From Thermoplasmata archaeon (GTDB lineage Archaea; Thermoplasmatota; Thermoplasmata; Lutacidiplasmatales; UBA184): DNA of 37,674 nt. This document shows, one piece after another, positions 20,748-29,197 of the stretch. The notes under the pieces are model-generated. The model was not told the origin of the DNA, made no database searches, and saw only the letters and a program-made list of their open reading frames with translations. Numbering within the stretch: position 1 is the stretch's first letter; the number at the start of each line of letters is the position of its first letter. The stretch covers positions 1 through 37,674 of the forward strand of contig JASHQC010000054.1 in NCBI GenBank assembly GCA_030037735.1. Reading direction: 5' to 3'. The position numbers and the translations under genes are program-made.

Positions 20748-23159
20748 CTACCGCGAGCGGGACTTACTCGGGAGACGGGCCCGCAGCTGCTCCAGGTCCC
20801 GGGTCAGGTCGGGACGGAGCTCCGTCAATCGACGCCGATCGAGTTCGGTAAGCTGCTCGCGGACCCGGGGCCAGTTCTTCCGAGTGGCCTCCACTTCACC
20901 GAGCCGAAGCAACACCTCAACGACATCGGCCTCCATGTTCTGCTCCTCGAAGATACTGAGGGCCTCCCGGAGCGCCTGCTCGGCGCCCTCCGGGTCGTTC
21001 CGCGACCGCCGAATCTTACCTTCGTAGATGTACGTCTGAGCCAGTCCGAACCGGTCCCCGACGCGCTCGAGGTGCTCCCGGGCCTCCCGGTTGTGGGACT
21101 CCGCCTCATCGAGCCGATTCAGGTCATGGAGGGTATCCGCGATGTCGAAGAGCGCCCATCCGGTGCGGCGAGGGTCGTTGGCCTCCCGCGCGAGCTGGAG
21201 CGCCTGATCGAAGGCCGCGAGCGTCTCCGCTCGTCGGCCGGTCATCCCAAGGGCCACGCCGATGTAGATGTGTGCCTCCGCGGCCTCGGCCTTCTCCCCC
21301 ATCCGCTCGAGGGCGGTGGCGGCGGCCCGCAGCCGGTCGATCGACGTTTCCAACTCGCCGGGCCGCATCGAAAGGGAGCGTGCATAGCGGACTTCTTCGA
21401 GGAGCGTCTCCCGGGCGTCGCCCATCTCCTTCGTCGTCGCCAGCCCTTCGGCGTGATACTTGAGGGCCGAGGGGTAGTCCCCCCGGAAGTAGGCCAGCTC
21501 CCCGGCGAGCCGCACCGCGACCAGACGCGCCGACAGCTCCCATTCCTGCTCCCCGCGTACCCGGATGAGCTCCCGGACGAGATGGTCGGCTTCCTCCCAC
21601 CGGCCCTGATCCGATCGGACGAGGGCAAGGTAGAGTGGCAGGAGGTCCCTCTGCGGGGGCGTCGCCGCGGCCATCATGTCCGACCGGTCGGTGATCTGCC
21701 GCACCGTCTGCTCGGCCCGGTCCAGCTCGCCGACCCGGCGCAGCTGGCGGACCATCTCCAGCAACAGGTCGATCTCTTCGGACAGGTGACCGGCCCGGCA
21801 CCGCCGATGCGCCTCGAGCGCCCGCTCCAGATGCACGAGCGACACGCCCGGCAGGAAGGCATCCGCCGCGAACCGCGCGGCCAGGCGATTGTACTCGAGC
21901 GACTTGGGGTCGACGCGGCCCAAGTGGTAGTGTCGCGCCAGAGCGAACACCGAGTCGACCTCCTTCGGGCCCGCGGCCTCGATGGCCTCCGCGACCCGAC
22001 GGTGGAGGATCCGGCGGCGTGTCTCCGTGAGGCCGGCGTACAGCTCCTCGCGCAGTTCCCCCCGCTGGAACTCGAACACCTCGTTCTCGGTCTCCCGAAG
22101 GAGGCCCTGATGCACCAGCCGCTCCACGGTCTCGGCAAGAGTTTCCTCGTTCTCGTCAGTGGTCCGGGTCAGAATGGAGAATCGGCTCTTCGGCCCGAGG
22201 ACGGCGGCGATCGTGAGAATCCGTCGTTCGCTCTCCGAGAGGGAGCGAATCTGGTGCCGAAGGAGTTCGGCCGGGTCACCGGGCGGGGCCGGCTCGGCCG
22301 GCTCGCGCGCCGGCGCCGCGTGGATCAGCTGTTCGAGGAACAGCGGGTTCCCGGCCGTCTGGGCGAACCAACGGTGCACCTGCTCCGGCGGCGTGGTCAC
22401 GTTCGGATTGGCCCAGCGGACGAAGTCAACCACCTCGTGCTCGTTCAGAGGCCGGACGCTCACGCGACGCGCGCCCGCGGCGACCAGTCGCTCGAAGCTG
22501 GTCCGGACCCGAAGCTCCAGCCGCTCGAACGGAGGCGAGGTGACGATCCACCAGACCCGGCTCGATGCGAACCGTGGAGCGATGTACTCGAGGAAATCGA
22601 GCGACCCTTCATCCGCCCACTGGAGATCCTCGATAGCGACCAACACCGGAGCCTGCTCGGCGAGGGCGAACATCGGCGTGGCCATCTCCTCCATGAGCTG
22701 GACCCGGTCAGCCTGAAACGAATCCCCCAGGGCCACCGAGCGGAATAGCGAGGGCGCCTCGCCGGCCGCCTCCGGCCGCCGAACGGCCGCGGGCGCCCCG
22801 CCGACTCCGAAGGCGATACTCGTCGTGACCATCGGCTGGGCCACGTACGGAAAGGTGAGGGTAGAATCGACCGTAGCGCCGAGTGCCGCCGCTTCACGGT
22901 CCACCGCCCGAACGACGGCCCGAATCAGCTGGAACGGCGCCGGCGCTTGCGGCTCCGAGCGAGCGGTAACGACCCGAAAATCGTGGAGGGCGCTCTCTTG
23001 CGCGATGGCGCCCAGCACGGTCGATTTTCCGACGCCGGTGTCGCCTTCGAGGAAGGTGATGCCCCCCTCGCCGCGGAGAACCTCCTCGCGTCGACGCACC
23101 AGGGCTTGATAGAGATCGGAACGCCCGATGAGCGGGCGGTCGGGCCGGCTCAGTTCCAT
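20748..23159 (-). CDS. STAND/AAA_16-type ATPase with TPR-like repeats (copy 2)
   Basis: This 803-residue protein is paralogous to the next gene downstream and of nearly the same length and layout. Walker A is GDTGVGKS at 39-46, and Walker B is VLVAIEDLQWAD at 172-183. A winged-helix-like stretch lies near 350-410 (ERRILTIAAVLG, then VERLVHQGLLRE), and TPR-like helical pairs run to the C-terminus (RWEEADHLVRELIR, YPSALKYHAEGLATTKEMGD, EAHIYIGVALGMTGRRAETL). The frame is open to 23852, but the ATG at 23159 directly precedes PDRPLIGR, equivalent to the copy 1 start, and avoids overlap with gcvT. It starts 23 nt after the gcvT stop. No effector domain was recognised; a regulatory or sensing role is inferred only from the STAND architecture. 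Confidence 0.82.
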   Translation of the reverse strand: MELSRPDRPLIGRSDLYQALVRRREEVLRGEGGITFLEGDTGVGKSTVLGAIAQESALHDFRVVTARSEPQAPAPFQLIRAVVRAVDREAAALGATVDSTLTFPYVAQPMVTTSIAFGVGGAPAAVRRPEAAGEAPSLFRSVALGDSFQADRVQLMEEMATPMFALAEQAPVLVAIEDLQWADEGSLDFLEYIAPRFASSRVWWIVTSPPFERLELRVRTSFERLVAAGARRVSVRPLNEHEVVDFVRWANPNVTTPPEQVHRWFAQTAGNPLFLEQLIHAAPAREPAEPAPPGDPAELLRHQIRSLSESERRILTIAAVLGPKSRFSILTRTTDENEETLAETVERLVHQGLLRETENEVFEFQRGELREELYAGLTETRRRILHRRVAEAIEAAGPKEVDSVFALARHYHLGRVDPKSLEYNRLAARFAADAFLPGVSLVHLERALEAHRRCRAGHLSEEIDLLLEMVRQLRRVGELDRAEQTVRQITDRSDMMAAATPPQRDLLPLYLALVRSDQGRWEEADHLVRELIRVRGEQEWELSARLVAVRLAGELAYFRGDYPSALKYHAEGLATTKEMGDARETLLEEVRYARSLSMRPGELETSIDRLRAAATALERMGEKAEAAEAHIYIGVALGMTGRRAETLAAFDQALQLAREANDPRRTGWALFDIADTLHDLNRLDEAESHNREAREHLERVGDRFGLAQTYIYEGKIRRSRNDPEGAEQALREALSIFEEQNMEADVVEVLLRLGEVEATRKNWPRVREQLTELDRRRLTELRPDLTRDLEQLRARLPSKSRSR

Positions 23160-23182
23160 CGACGAAGGATGGGCGCCCGGGA

Positions 23183-24397
23183 CTATTTCACCTTGGGCGC
23201 GACGCTGGGGACGAACGGCAACGGGACTACGGCCGCCCCAGCGGGGCGGCCCCGAATATCGATCGCGAGCGGTGTACCGGGCACCGCCCGCGGTGCCGCG
23301 ACGTACGCGAGCGCGATGCCCCGCTGGAGCGTGGGCGAGAACCCTCCGCTGGTGACGTTGCCCGCCGGCTGGCCGTGGTCTAGCACGGCCTGCCCTGGGC
23401 GGGGGATCGCCGTCGGCTCGGCCAGCGTGAGCCCGACCCACCGAACCGCCACGCCCGTCTCCTTCTGCTTCTGCAGCGGCTCCCGACCGACGAACTCGTG
23501 GTCGAACTCGACGAACCGGTCCTGGCCCGCCTCGAGGGGGGTGTGGTCTTCGTGGAAGTCCTGGCCCGACAACAGGTAGCCCTTCTCCAAGCGGAGCGTG
23601 TCCCGTGCGCCGAGGCCGCAGGGTCTCACACCCGCGTCGACCAAACGTTCGGCGATTCCGTCGGCAGAGGTCCCCCGCACAAACAGCTCGAATCCGAGCT
23701 CGCCGGTGTAGCCGGTCCGAGAGACGAGCGCGTGATGGGTAAGGGGACCGGGGAACGGGCCGTCGGAAAGGCGGCCGGCGCTCTCGGCCGGCGCGGCCGG
23801 GGTCCAGGGGAAATATCGCGCGTGGAACGGCGCTAGGCTTCCCAGCGACCATCCGAAGAGGCGCTCCAGGGTGGCTCGCGAGTCCGGGCCTTGCACTGCT
23901 AGAATCGCGACGTGGTCGTTGTACTGCTCGACCTCGGTGTCCGGTCGGCGGTGCTCGTGGAGGAGGTCCCGGATCTTCCCCGCACGGGCCGCGTTGGGCA
24001 CGACGACAAAGGCGGGCGGGGCCTCACCGTGCCCTTCGTCCACGCGCGTGAGGATCAGGTCGTCCACGATGGCGCCGTTCGCGTCCAGCAGGAAACTGTA
24101 CCGACATTGACCGGGGGCAACCTTGGCGACGTTCGCGGTGGTCCGGCGGGACAACAGGGCGGTGGCGCTCACCCCCCGCACCGACAGGATTCCCATGTGG
24201 GAAACGTCGAACAGGCCGACCGAGGACCGCACGGCCCGATGCTCGTCCACGATGCTGCCGTAGTGAAGCGGCATCTCCCAGCCCGCGAACGGGACCATCT
24301 GGCCGTGGTGACGGAGGTGGAAGGCATAGAGCGGTGTCCGGCGCAGCGTCGCCGGTGGTGCCGCGGGGGGTTCCAGCACGCCGGGGGCGTCGGTCAT
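23183..24397 (-). CDS. gcvT: Aminomethyltransferase (glycine cleavage T protein-like)
   Basis: This 404-residue protein matches GcvT, which moves the aminomethyl group from lipoyl-H protein to tetrahydrofolate. Seen are the N-terminal TPLYAFHLRHHGQMVPFAGW with VGLFDVSHMG, the catalytic-Asp region GAIVDDLILTRV, LAVQGPDSRATLERLFG, SRTGYTGELGFELF, the folate-site segment GLGARDTLRLEKGYLLSGQD, and the C-terminal VTSGGFSPTLQRGIALAYV. The ATG at 24397 overlaps the purP stop by 4 nt (ATGA). No gcvH, gcvP or lipoate genes are present in the window, so either these are elsewhere or the protein works with another folate-dependent methylamine donor. Coupling with purP places it in one-carbon and purine metabolism. 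Confidence 0.9.
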   Translation of the reverse strand: MTDAPGVLEPPAAPPATLRRTPLYAFHLRHHGQMVPFAGWEMPLHYGSIVDEHRAVRSSVGLFDVSHMGILSVRGVSATALLSRRTTANVAKVAPGQCRYSFLLDANGAIVDDLILTRVDEGHGEAPPAFVVVPNAARAGKIRDLLHEHRRPDTEVEQYNDHVAILAVQGPDSRATLERLFGWSLGSLAPFHARYFPWTPAAPAESAGRLSDGPFPGPLTHHALVSRTGYTGELGFELFVRGTSADGIAERLVDAGVRPCGLGARDTLRLEKGYLLSGQDFHEDHTPLEAGQDRFVEFDHEFVGREPLQKQKETGVAVRWVGLTLAEPTAIPRPGQAVLDHGQPAGNVTSGGFSPTLQRGIALAYVAAPRAVPGTPLAIDIRGRPAGAAVVPLPFVPSVAPKVK

Positions 24398-25551
24398 GTG
24401 ATGATTTCCCGAAGCCGGTTCTCGGCTAAAGCGCGGCGCACCTCGATGGCGATCCGGCGACCCGAGCTCATCGGGGTGCGCCACAAGGCGTTCCCGTACG
24501 GGTGTCCCAGCGCGAGGTGAATGTTCGTCCCGCCGCCGATCCGGGCCGCCACGTCGAAGACCCAGGCCTTGCCATCGTGGTCGATGCAGGTCTGGAGCGT
24601 GAACGGCCCGAGGATGCCGGGGGCCGCACGACTCCGGGTGACTTCCACGAAGCGCTCCCCGAAGTCGAAGACCTCCTCCAAGAGGGATTCCCGGACGGTC
24701 AGCGCGCCGTGGCCCACGACGGTGTACCGCGGAATGGCGTGCGAGCCCCGAATCTCGAGTTGTTGAGCGGCGGGGAGCCGCACGAGCCCATCGAGCGAGC
24801 TCTCGCGGCGCTCGTCAACCCCCAGCAGCTCGAGGCCGTCCTCTCGAGGAACGAGCGGCGAAAAGAAGAAATTGAAGTTGAAGACCGGTCCCAGGACATA
24901 CTGCTCGATGCGGGCCCCAGAGAGGTCGTCCGGGGTGATCGTGCCGGCGGTAATCAGGGTCTCGCTCTTCCGCTGGAACTCCTCGAAGCTCGCGGCGGTG
25001 AAGAACCCTCGTTCCAGCCGACGAGTGGCATGCGGGAGTTTCACCATCACGAGCCCTTCGATCTCCTGCGGAGTGGGAATCCGGGTCGGCGCGGGGATGC
25101 CGGCCTGGGCGAGGAGGGCGTAGTAGTTCTCCCGCTCAGTCCGCTCTTCGATCCGGAGCAGGTTGCGTGACCCGACCATCGGGACCCGGAAAGAATTCTC
25201 GAGCAGGTCGAGCGACACGTAGGAGCTCAGCGCCCGGTTCGGGACGATCAACACACCGTGCTCCCGGAGCCGCGCCTGGGCCTCGGGGGCCGCCGCGTCC
25301 GCGAACTTGGGAAAGGTCCATACCTCGTCCACGGCGCCACGGGTGACGCGTCCCTCGGCGTCCCGATGGGCGCGGTAGTACCGGCGGTAGGTCTGGTCTC
25401 GGCCCTTCTGCGCCAGCACGAGGGTGTGGAATCCCTCCTCCACTGCCCCATCCGCGATGTCGAGCGCGGAGTGGGACCCAATGGCACCGATGATCGGTTG
25501 CCGGGGGTACCCCGTCAGAATCTCCTGAACTTCCGCTCGAGGGAGGACCAT
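24394..25551 (-). CDS. purP: Formate-dependent AICAR ligase PurP
   Basis: This 385-residue ATP-grasp enzyme matches archaeal PurP, which makes FAICAR from AICAR, formate and ATP in the penultimate stage of purine synthesis, in place of the folate-dependent bacterial PurH activity. Family landmarks are IGAIGSHSALDIADGAVEEG at the N-terminus, PNRALSSYVSLDLLE, FRVPMVGSRNLLRIEERTER, VLGPVFNFNFFFSPL, GVDERRESSLDGLVRLPA, and the C-terminal VFDVAARIGGGTNIHLALGH with metal and ATP ligands. The ATG at 25551 lies 14 nt after the stop of the Mo-hydroxylase large subunit. The 4-nt overlap with gcvT implies translational coupling. The enzyme is an archaeal hallmark, which supports the phylogenetic reading of the window. 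Confidence 0.95.
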   Translation of the reverse strand: MVLPRAEVQEILTGYPRQPIIGAIGSHSALDIADGAVEEGFHTLVLAQKGRDQTYRRYYRAHRDAEGRVTRGAVDEVWTFPKFADAAAPEAQARLREHGVLIVPNRALSSYVSLDLLENSFRVPMVGSRNLLRIEERTERENYYALLAQAGIPAPTRIPTPQEIEGLVMVKLPHATRRLERGFFTAASFEEFQRKSETLITAGTITPDDLSGARIEQYVLGPVFNFNFFFSPLVPREDGLELLGVDERRESSLDGLVRLPAAQQLEIRGSHAIPRYTVVGHGALTVRESLLEEVFDFGERFVEVTRSRAAPGILGPFTLQTCIDHDGKAWVFDVAARIGGGTNIHLALGHPYGNALWRTPMSSGRRIAIEVRRALAENRLREIIT

Positions 25552-25565
25552 TGCCGCCGAGCAGT

Positions 25566-27761
25566 CTACAGGAGCTTAAGCGCTCGCGCCACGCGTTCCG
25601 GCGTCAACGGCAGCTCGAAGACCCGGGTCCCCGTGGCATCGGCGACCGCATTCGCCACGGCGGCAGGAACCGGGATGATCGGCGGCTCGCCGACCCCCTT
25701 CGCCCCGAACGGACCTGCTCCGGCGAACCCTTCAATCGTTTTGACGTGGATGGGCGGTACATCCCGGATCCGAGGGAGCCGGTAGTCCAGGAGACCGGGA
25801 TTCGCCAGGCGGCCCTCGGGCGTCCAGAGCATCTCCTCGGAGAGCGCCGTGCCGAGCCCCATCACGACCCCACCCTCGACCTGGCCGGTCAGCCCCGGGG
25901 GGTCGACCGCGACGCCGACGTCCTGGAAGGCCGCGTACCGCACGACGCGCACATGACCGGTCTCCCGGTCCACCTCGACTTCGGCGAGATGAACGGCCGC
26001 GGTGAAGTCCTGGTAGGGATAGACGGTCCCCGCCAGGACGCGAGAGGCATCGACCGTGCGTTCGGGCGCGTAGTGCTTCCCCAGAGCGACGACTCCGCCC
26101 GCGGTTCGCTCGGCCGGCGTCAGCAGGTCGGCGAGCTTTTGCCGTCGACGTCCAGCGACGACCACGACCTGGTCGTTCTTCATCTCGAGTCGTATCGCCG
26201 GGGCCCCGACGCGGCTCGCCAGGGTGTGTGCCAACGAACGGGCCGCCTTCTCCACCGCCTGGCCGAGAGCCCCGAGAGTGCGGCTCCCAAAGACCCCTGA
26301 GTCGAACGGCGCCGTGGCCGTGTCCCCGTACTCGACACGGATCGCGTCGTCGGGAAGACCGAGCACCCGTTCGGCCACGGCGGCGAGTCCCCGGATCACG
26401 CTACCGTTCCCGATCTCCCGTTCCCCCTGAAGGATTGTCAGCCCGTTGGGCCGAAGGCGCAGCCGCGCCTCCCCACCGGCCCCCGTTGCGGTGGACCAGA
26501 ATCCGCACGCGACACCGATGCCGTGACCGGGCGGAAGTCCGGTGCGCCACACCCCGGCGGTGCGGGCCGCAGCCTCGAGCCCCGCCTCGAGACCAAACGG
26601 ACCGACCGGCTGGTCGTACGCGGTCCGGTCTCCTTCGCGCCACGCATGCAGCTTGCGGAACTCGATGGGGTCGACGCCCAGCCGGCGAGCGAGTCCATCG
26701 ATGTGCGACTCCAACGCAAAGACCGACTGCGGAGCGAACGGGGCTCGATGCGGGCCGAAGGGCGGTTGATTCGTCTGGAGCGCGAACCCCTCGATCTCGT
26801 ACGCCTCGGTCCGGTAGGGGCCGAGCAGAAAGCCGATGGAATAGCCGACCGCGAAGTCCCGTCCCGGCAGCGACGCGCCGGTGTCGAGCAGGAGGCGGAC
26901 CCGCCGGCCCACGATCCGGCCCCGGGACACGGCCGTGTCGAGGCGGATAATCGACGGGAGCGTCGTCCGGCCCAGCTCGAACTCCTCCTCGAAGGTGAGG
27001 GAGAGTTTCACCGGCCGACCGCTCGCCACGGCGAGCAGCACAGCGTACGGCTCGAGGAACGCCGCTCCCTTCCCTCCAAAACCGCCACCGACCCACGTGC
27101 CTTCCACGACGAGGCGGGACGGGGGAACTCCGAGGATGGAAGCGAGGTCGTCCCGGACCCCGAAGGGCGTCTGAGTGGAAGAACGGACATGGAAGGTCCC
27201 ATCGCGAACCTCGGCGAGGCAGGCATGCGGTTCGATCGCGACCTGATGAACCCCCGAGGTTCGGTACGTCTCCGAATGGACCAGCTCCGCGTTCCGGAAC
27301 TTCGCGTCAAGGTCGCCGTATCGGGCGTGAACGTGGCCCACCACTCGTGGGTCCTTGGCGGCCGCCTCCGAAGGCCACTCAGGAAAGATGTCCTCGATCC
27401 GGGCGTCGACGCGGAGCGACTCCAGCTCCGGCGCGACGGCCGCGGCCGCTGCCCGAGCTTGCTCGAGGGTCTCCGCCGCCACCGCGGCGATCGGTTCGCC
27501 CCGGTACCGGATCTCGTCGAGCGGAAAGACGGGCCGCTCGGCCTCCAGCGCCCCCTTGGGGAGCAAGTCGCGTAGGTCGTCGGGACCGACCACGGCGACG
27601 ACACCGGGCATCTCGCGCGCTGGTCCCAGGTCCATTCGCACGATGCGGCCGTGCGGAATCGGAGACCGAACCAGGGCCGCCCAGAGCATATGGGGCGCCG
27701 CGAGGTCCGTCCCATACTCGACGGCGCCGCGGGCCTTGGGTTCGGCATCGCTGCGCGTCAC
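25566..27761 (-). CDS. Molybdenum hydroxylase, large Mo-cofactor subunit
   Basis: This 731-residue subunit of the xanthine dehydrogenase/CO dehydrogenase family binds molybdopterin cytosine dinucleotide. The cofactor motif GGGFGGKGAAF lies at 225-235, and the C-terminal GAKGVGEPPIIPVPAAVANA holds the catalytic Glu. The active-site loop normally reading AYxCSFR (form I CODH) or AYRGAGR (form II-type) reads GPHRAPFAPQS at 336-346, so it is not a form I CO dehydrogenase and the substrate is unclear. The frame is open to 28142, but the start is GTG at 27761, which gives a 4-nt overlap with the 2Fe-2S gene and begins just before KARGAVEYGTDL. It is slightly shorter than typical family members (about 750-790). 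Confidence 0.9.
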   Translation of the reverse strand: MTRSDAEPKARGAVEYGTDLAAPHMLWAALVRSPIPHGRIVRMDLGPAREMPGVVAVVGPDDLRDLLPKGALEAERPVFPLDEIRYRGEPIAAVAAETLEQARAAAAAVAPELESLRVDARIEDIFPEWPSEAAAKDPRVVGHVHARYGDLDAKFRNAELVHSETYRTSGVHQVAIEPHACLAEVRDGTFHVRSSTQTPFGVRDDLASILGVPPSRLVVEGTWVGGGFGGKGAAFLEPYAVLLAVASGRPVKLSLTFEEEFELGRTTLPSIIRLDTAVSRGRIVGRRVRLLLDTGASLPGRDFAVGYSIGFLLGPYRTEAYEIEGFALQTNQPPFGPHRAPFAPQSVFALESHIDGLARRLGVDPIEFRKLHAWREGDRTAYDQPVGPFGLEAGLEAAARTAGVWRTGLPPGHGIGVACGFWSTATGAGGEARLRLRPNGLTILQGEREIGNGSVIRGLAAVAERVLGLPDDAIRVEYGDTATAPFDSGVFGSRTLGALGQAVEKAARSLAHTLASRVGAPAIRLEMKNDQVVVVAGRRRQKLADLLTPAERTAGGVVALGKHYAPERTVDASRVLAGTVYPYQDFTAAVHLAEVEVDRETGHVRVVRYAAFQDVGVAVDPPGLTGQVEGGVVMGLGTALSEEMLWTPEGRLANPGLLDYRLPRIRDVPPIHVKTIEGFAGAGPFGAKGVGEPPIIPVPAAVANAVADATGTRVFELPLTPERVARALKLL

Positions 27762-28234
27762 TTCAACGCCTCGTGGACCGCTTCGACGGCTTTCTGGATC
27801 GCCCGATACCCCGTACATCGGCAGAGGTTTCCCTCGAGGCCGTCGAGCAGGGATTCGACGGACGGAGGCGGTCCGGCGCCTCGAAGTTGCGCCGCCAGAG
27901 CGACCACGAACCCCGGCGTACAGTAACCGCACTGGACCGCGCCGGCCTCGGTGAAGGCCTTGATCACGACGCGGCCGATCTTCTCGGAGGCCAACCCCTC
28001 GATGGTCGTGACCTTCTCTGCGTCGATTTCGTGAGAGAGCAGCAGGCACGAGAGCGTGGGCTCGCCGTTCACGAGGACGGTGCAGGCCCCGCACCCTCCG
28101 GTGCGGCAGCCTTCCTTCGTCCCCTTGAGCCCCGCGCGCCACCGCAAGGTGTCAAGGAGCCGCTCGGAATCCGGGACCTTCTCGAACTGCCGTAATTTGC
28201 CGTTGAGGGTGAGGGTCAGCGGCCCGTCGCTCAT
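27758..28234 (-). CDS. Molybdenum hydroxylase, [2Fe-2S] small subunit
   Basis: This is a 158-residue iron-sulfur subunit. The plant-type ferredoxin cluster is GCRTGGCGACTVLVNG with a further Cys in TLSC. The C-terminal helical-domain cluster is QCGYCTPGFV with NLCRCTGYRAI. These are the two signature sites of the CoxS/XdhC family. It carries electrons from the Mo centre to the FAD subunit. The ATG at 28234 overlaps the FAD-subunit stop by 4 nt, and its own stop overlaps the large subunit start by 4 nt, so the three subunits are translationally coupled in the order FAD, FeS, Mo. No signal peptide is seen; the complex is expected to be cytoplasmic. Confidence 0.94.
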   Translation of the reverse strand: MSDGPLTLTLNGKLRQFEKVPDSERLLDTLRWRAGLKGTKEGCRTGGCGACTVLVNGEPTLSCLLLSHEIDAEKVTTIEGLASEKIGRVVIKAFTEAGAVQCGYCTPGFVVALAAQLRGAGPPPSVESLLDGLEGNLCRCTGYRAIQKAVEAVHEALK

Positions 28235-29157
28235 CGTGTCCCCTTCCGAGCCGGCGAGGGCTTCGGCATTCGCTCCACCGTCGTCTGGATCGCGCGACGG
28301 ACCAACACCGCGACGAGCCGGCGACGATACGATTCTGTCGCGCGCTTGTCCGAAACGAATTCCGCCCGACGGGCGGCCTCCTGGGCCGCAAGCTCCATCT
28401 CGAAACGCGTGGGACGGGCGGACCGGAGCACCGCCTCGGCCTCGCTCAACCTCCGTGCGCGCGGCTGTAGTCCCCCGAGGGCGATGTGCCAGTGCGGTCG
28501 CTCCGGAACGAACGCGACGGCGACGCCCACTTGGGAGATGTCATTGACCGGCTGCACCCGCTGCCATAGATAGGCCGAGGGCCCGGACGCGGGAAGGATC
28601 ACCGATTCGATCAGTTCGGCCGGTCCGAGACTGGTCCGCCGTGACTCCTGGAGGACCATGTCGACCGGATGCTCTCGGGCGCCGTTCGGGCCGACGATCC
28701 GGACGCGCGCGTCGAACGCCAGCAGCATCGGGATGAGGTCCGAGACCGGTGAACAGCGGCCCAGATTGCCTCCCAACGTGGCCCGGCTCCGCAGCGCGGG
28801 GCTTCCGACGTCCCGGATCGCCTCCCAGAGGCCGGGCAACCGGCGTTTGACGTGGGGATCGAGTTCGAGCGCTCGCAACGGAAGCGTGCTGCCCACGACG
28901 AGCGAGCCGTTCTCCCACCGCAGATACTTCCACGGCAGCTTCCCGAGCGACAGAACCTGTATCGGAGCGATTCGAGCTTGGTCGAGGTCCCACGAAAGGT
29001 CGGTGCCGCCGGCCAGAACCGCGATTTCGCCGGCGCCAGCCTGTGATAGGAGCCGTATCGCTCCCTCCGGAGTCGAGGGCCGGACCAGCTGAAAGCTCAC
29101 AGAAGGCTCGACGAGAAGGCGATTGATAGCCTTTCGCTGCGGGGGACGGTCCGACAT
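28231..29157 (-). CDS. Molybdenum hydroxylase, FAD-binding medium subunit
   Basis: This 308-residue CoxM/XdhB-type protein has the FAD pyrophosphate-binding segments AVLAGGTDLSWDLD near residue 50 and ATLGGNLGRCSPVSDLIPML near 125. GSTLPLRALELDP and the C-terminal helical domain (AAQEAARRAEFVSD) complete the family layout. A GTG codon directly precedes the ATG at 29157; either could be used. It opens a minus-strand run of co-directional genes extending to nadA. The winged-helix gene is divergent with only 40 nt between the starts, so promoters overlap and the two units may share control. No moco insertion genes (CoxD/CoxF-like) are nearby. Confidence 0.92.
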   Translation of the reverse strand: MSDRPPQRKAINRLLVEPSVSFQLVRPSTPEGAIRLLSQAGAGEIAVLAGGTDLSWDLDQARIAPIQVLSLGKLPWKYLRWENGSLVVGSTLPLRALELDPHVKRRLPGLWEAIRDVGSPALRSRATLGGNLGRCSPVSDLIPMLLAFDARVRIVGPNGAREHPVDMVLQESRRTSLGPAELIESVILPASGPSAYLWQRVQPVNDISQVGVAVAFVPERPHWHIALGGLQPRARRLSEAEAVLRSARPTRFEMELAAQEAARRAEFVSDKRATESYRRRLVAVLVRRAIQTTVERMPKPSPARKGTR

Positions 29158-29161
29158 CACG

Positions 29162-29169
29162 TTTTATCA
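29162..29169 (+). promoter_or_regulatory. TATA box of the winged-helix gene
   Basis: TTTTATCA lies about 30 nt upstream of the ATG at 29198 in the 40-nt gap between divergent genes, so the plus-strand transcript is probably leaderless. A clear TATA box for the divergent minus-strand operon was not found in the gap; it may be inside the winged-helix coding region. Confidence 0.5.
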
Positions 29170-29197
29170 CTCCGACCGACTTCGCTCCCCGTTTGCG

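Noticed and set aside
20355-22748. 797-aa plus-strand frame
   Set aside because: It is antisense to the two STAND ATPase genes; no domain is recognisable.
23160-23852. N-terminal extension of STAND copy 2
   Set aside because: The open frame upstream of 23159 is a shadow of gcvT; the paralogue starts at the equivalent of the ATG at 23159.
27762-28142. N-terminal extension of the Mo-hydroxylase large subunit
   Set aside because: It is a shadow of the 2Fe-2S gene; GTG at 27761 gives the same 4-nt overlap as the neighbouring junction and begins at the conserved domain.
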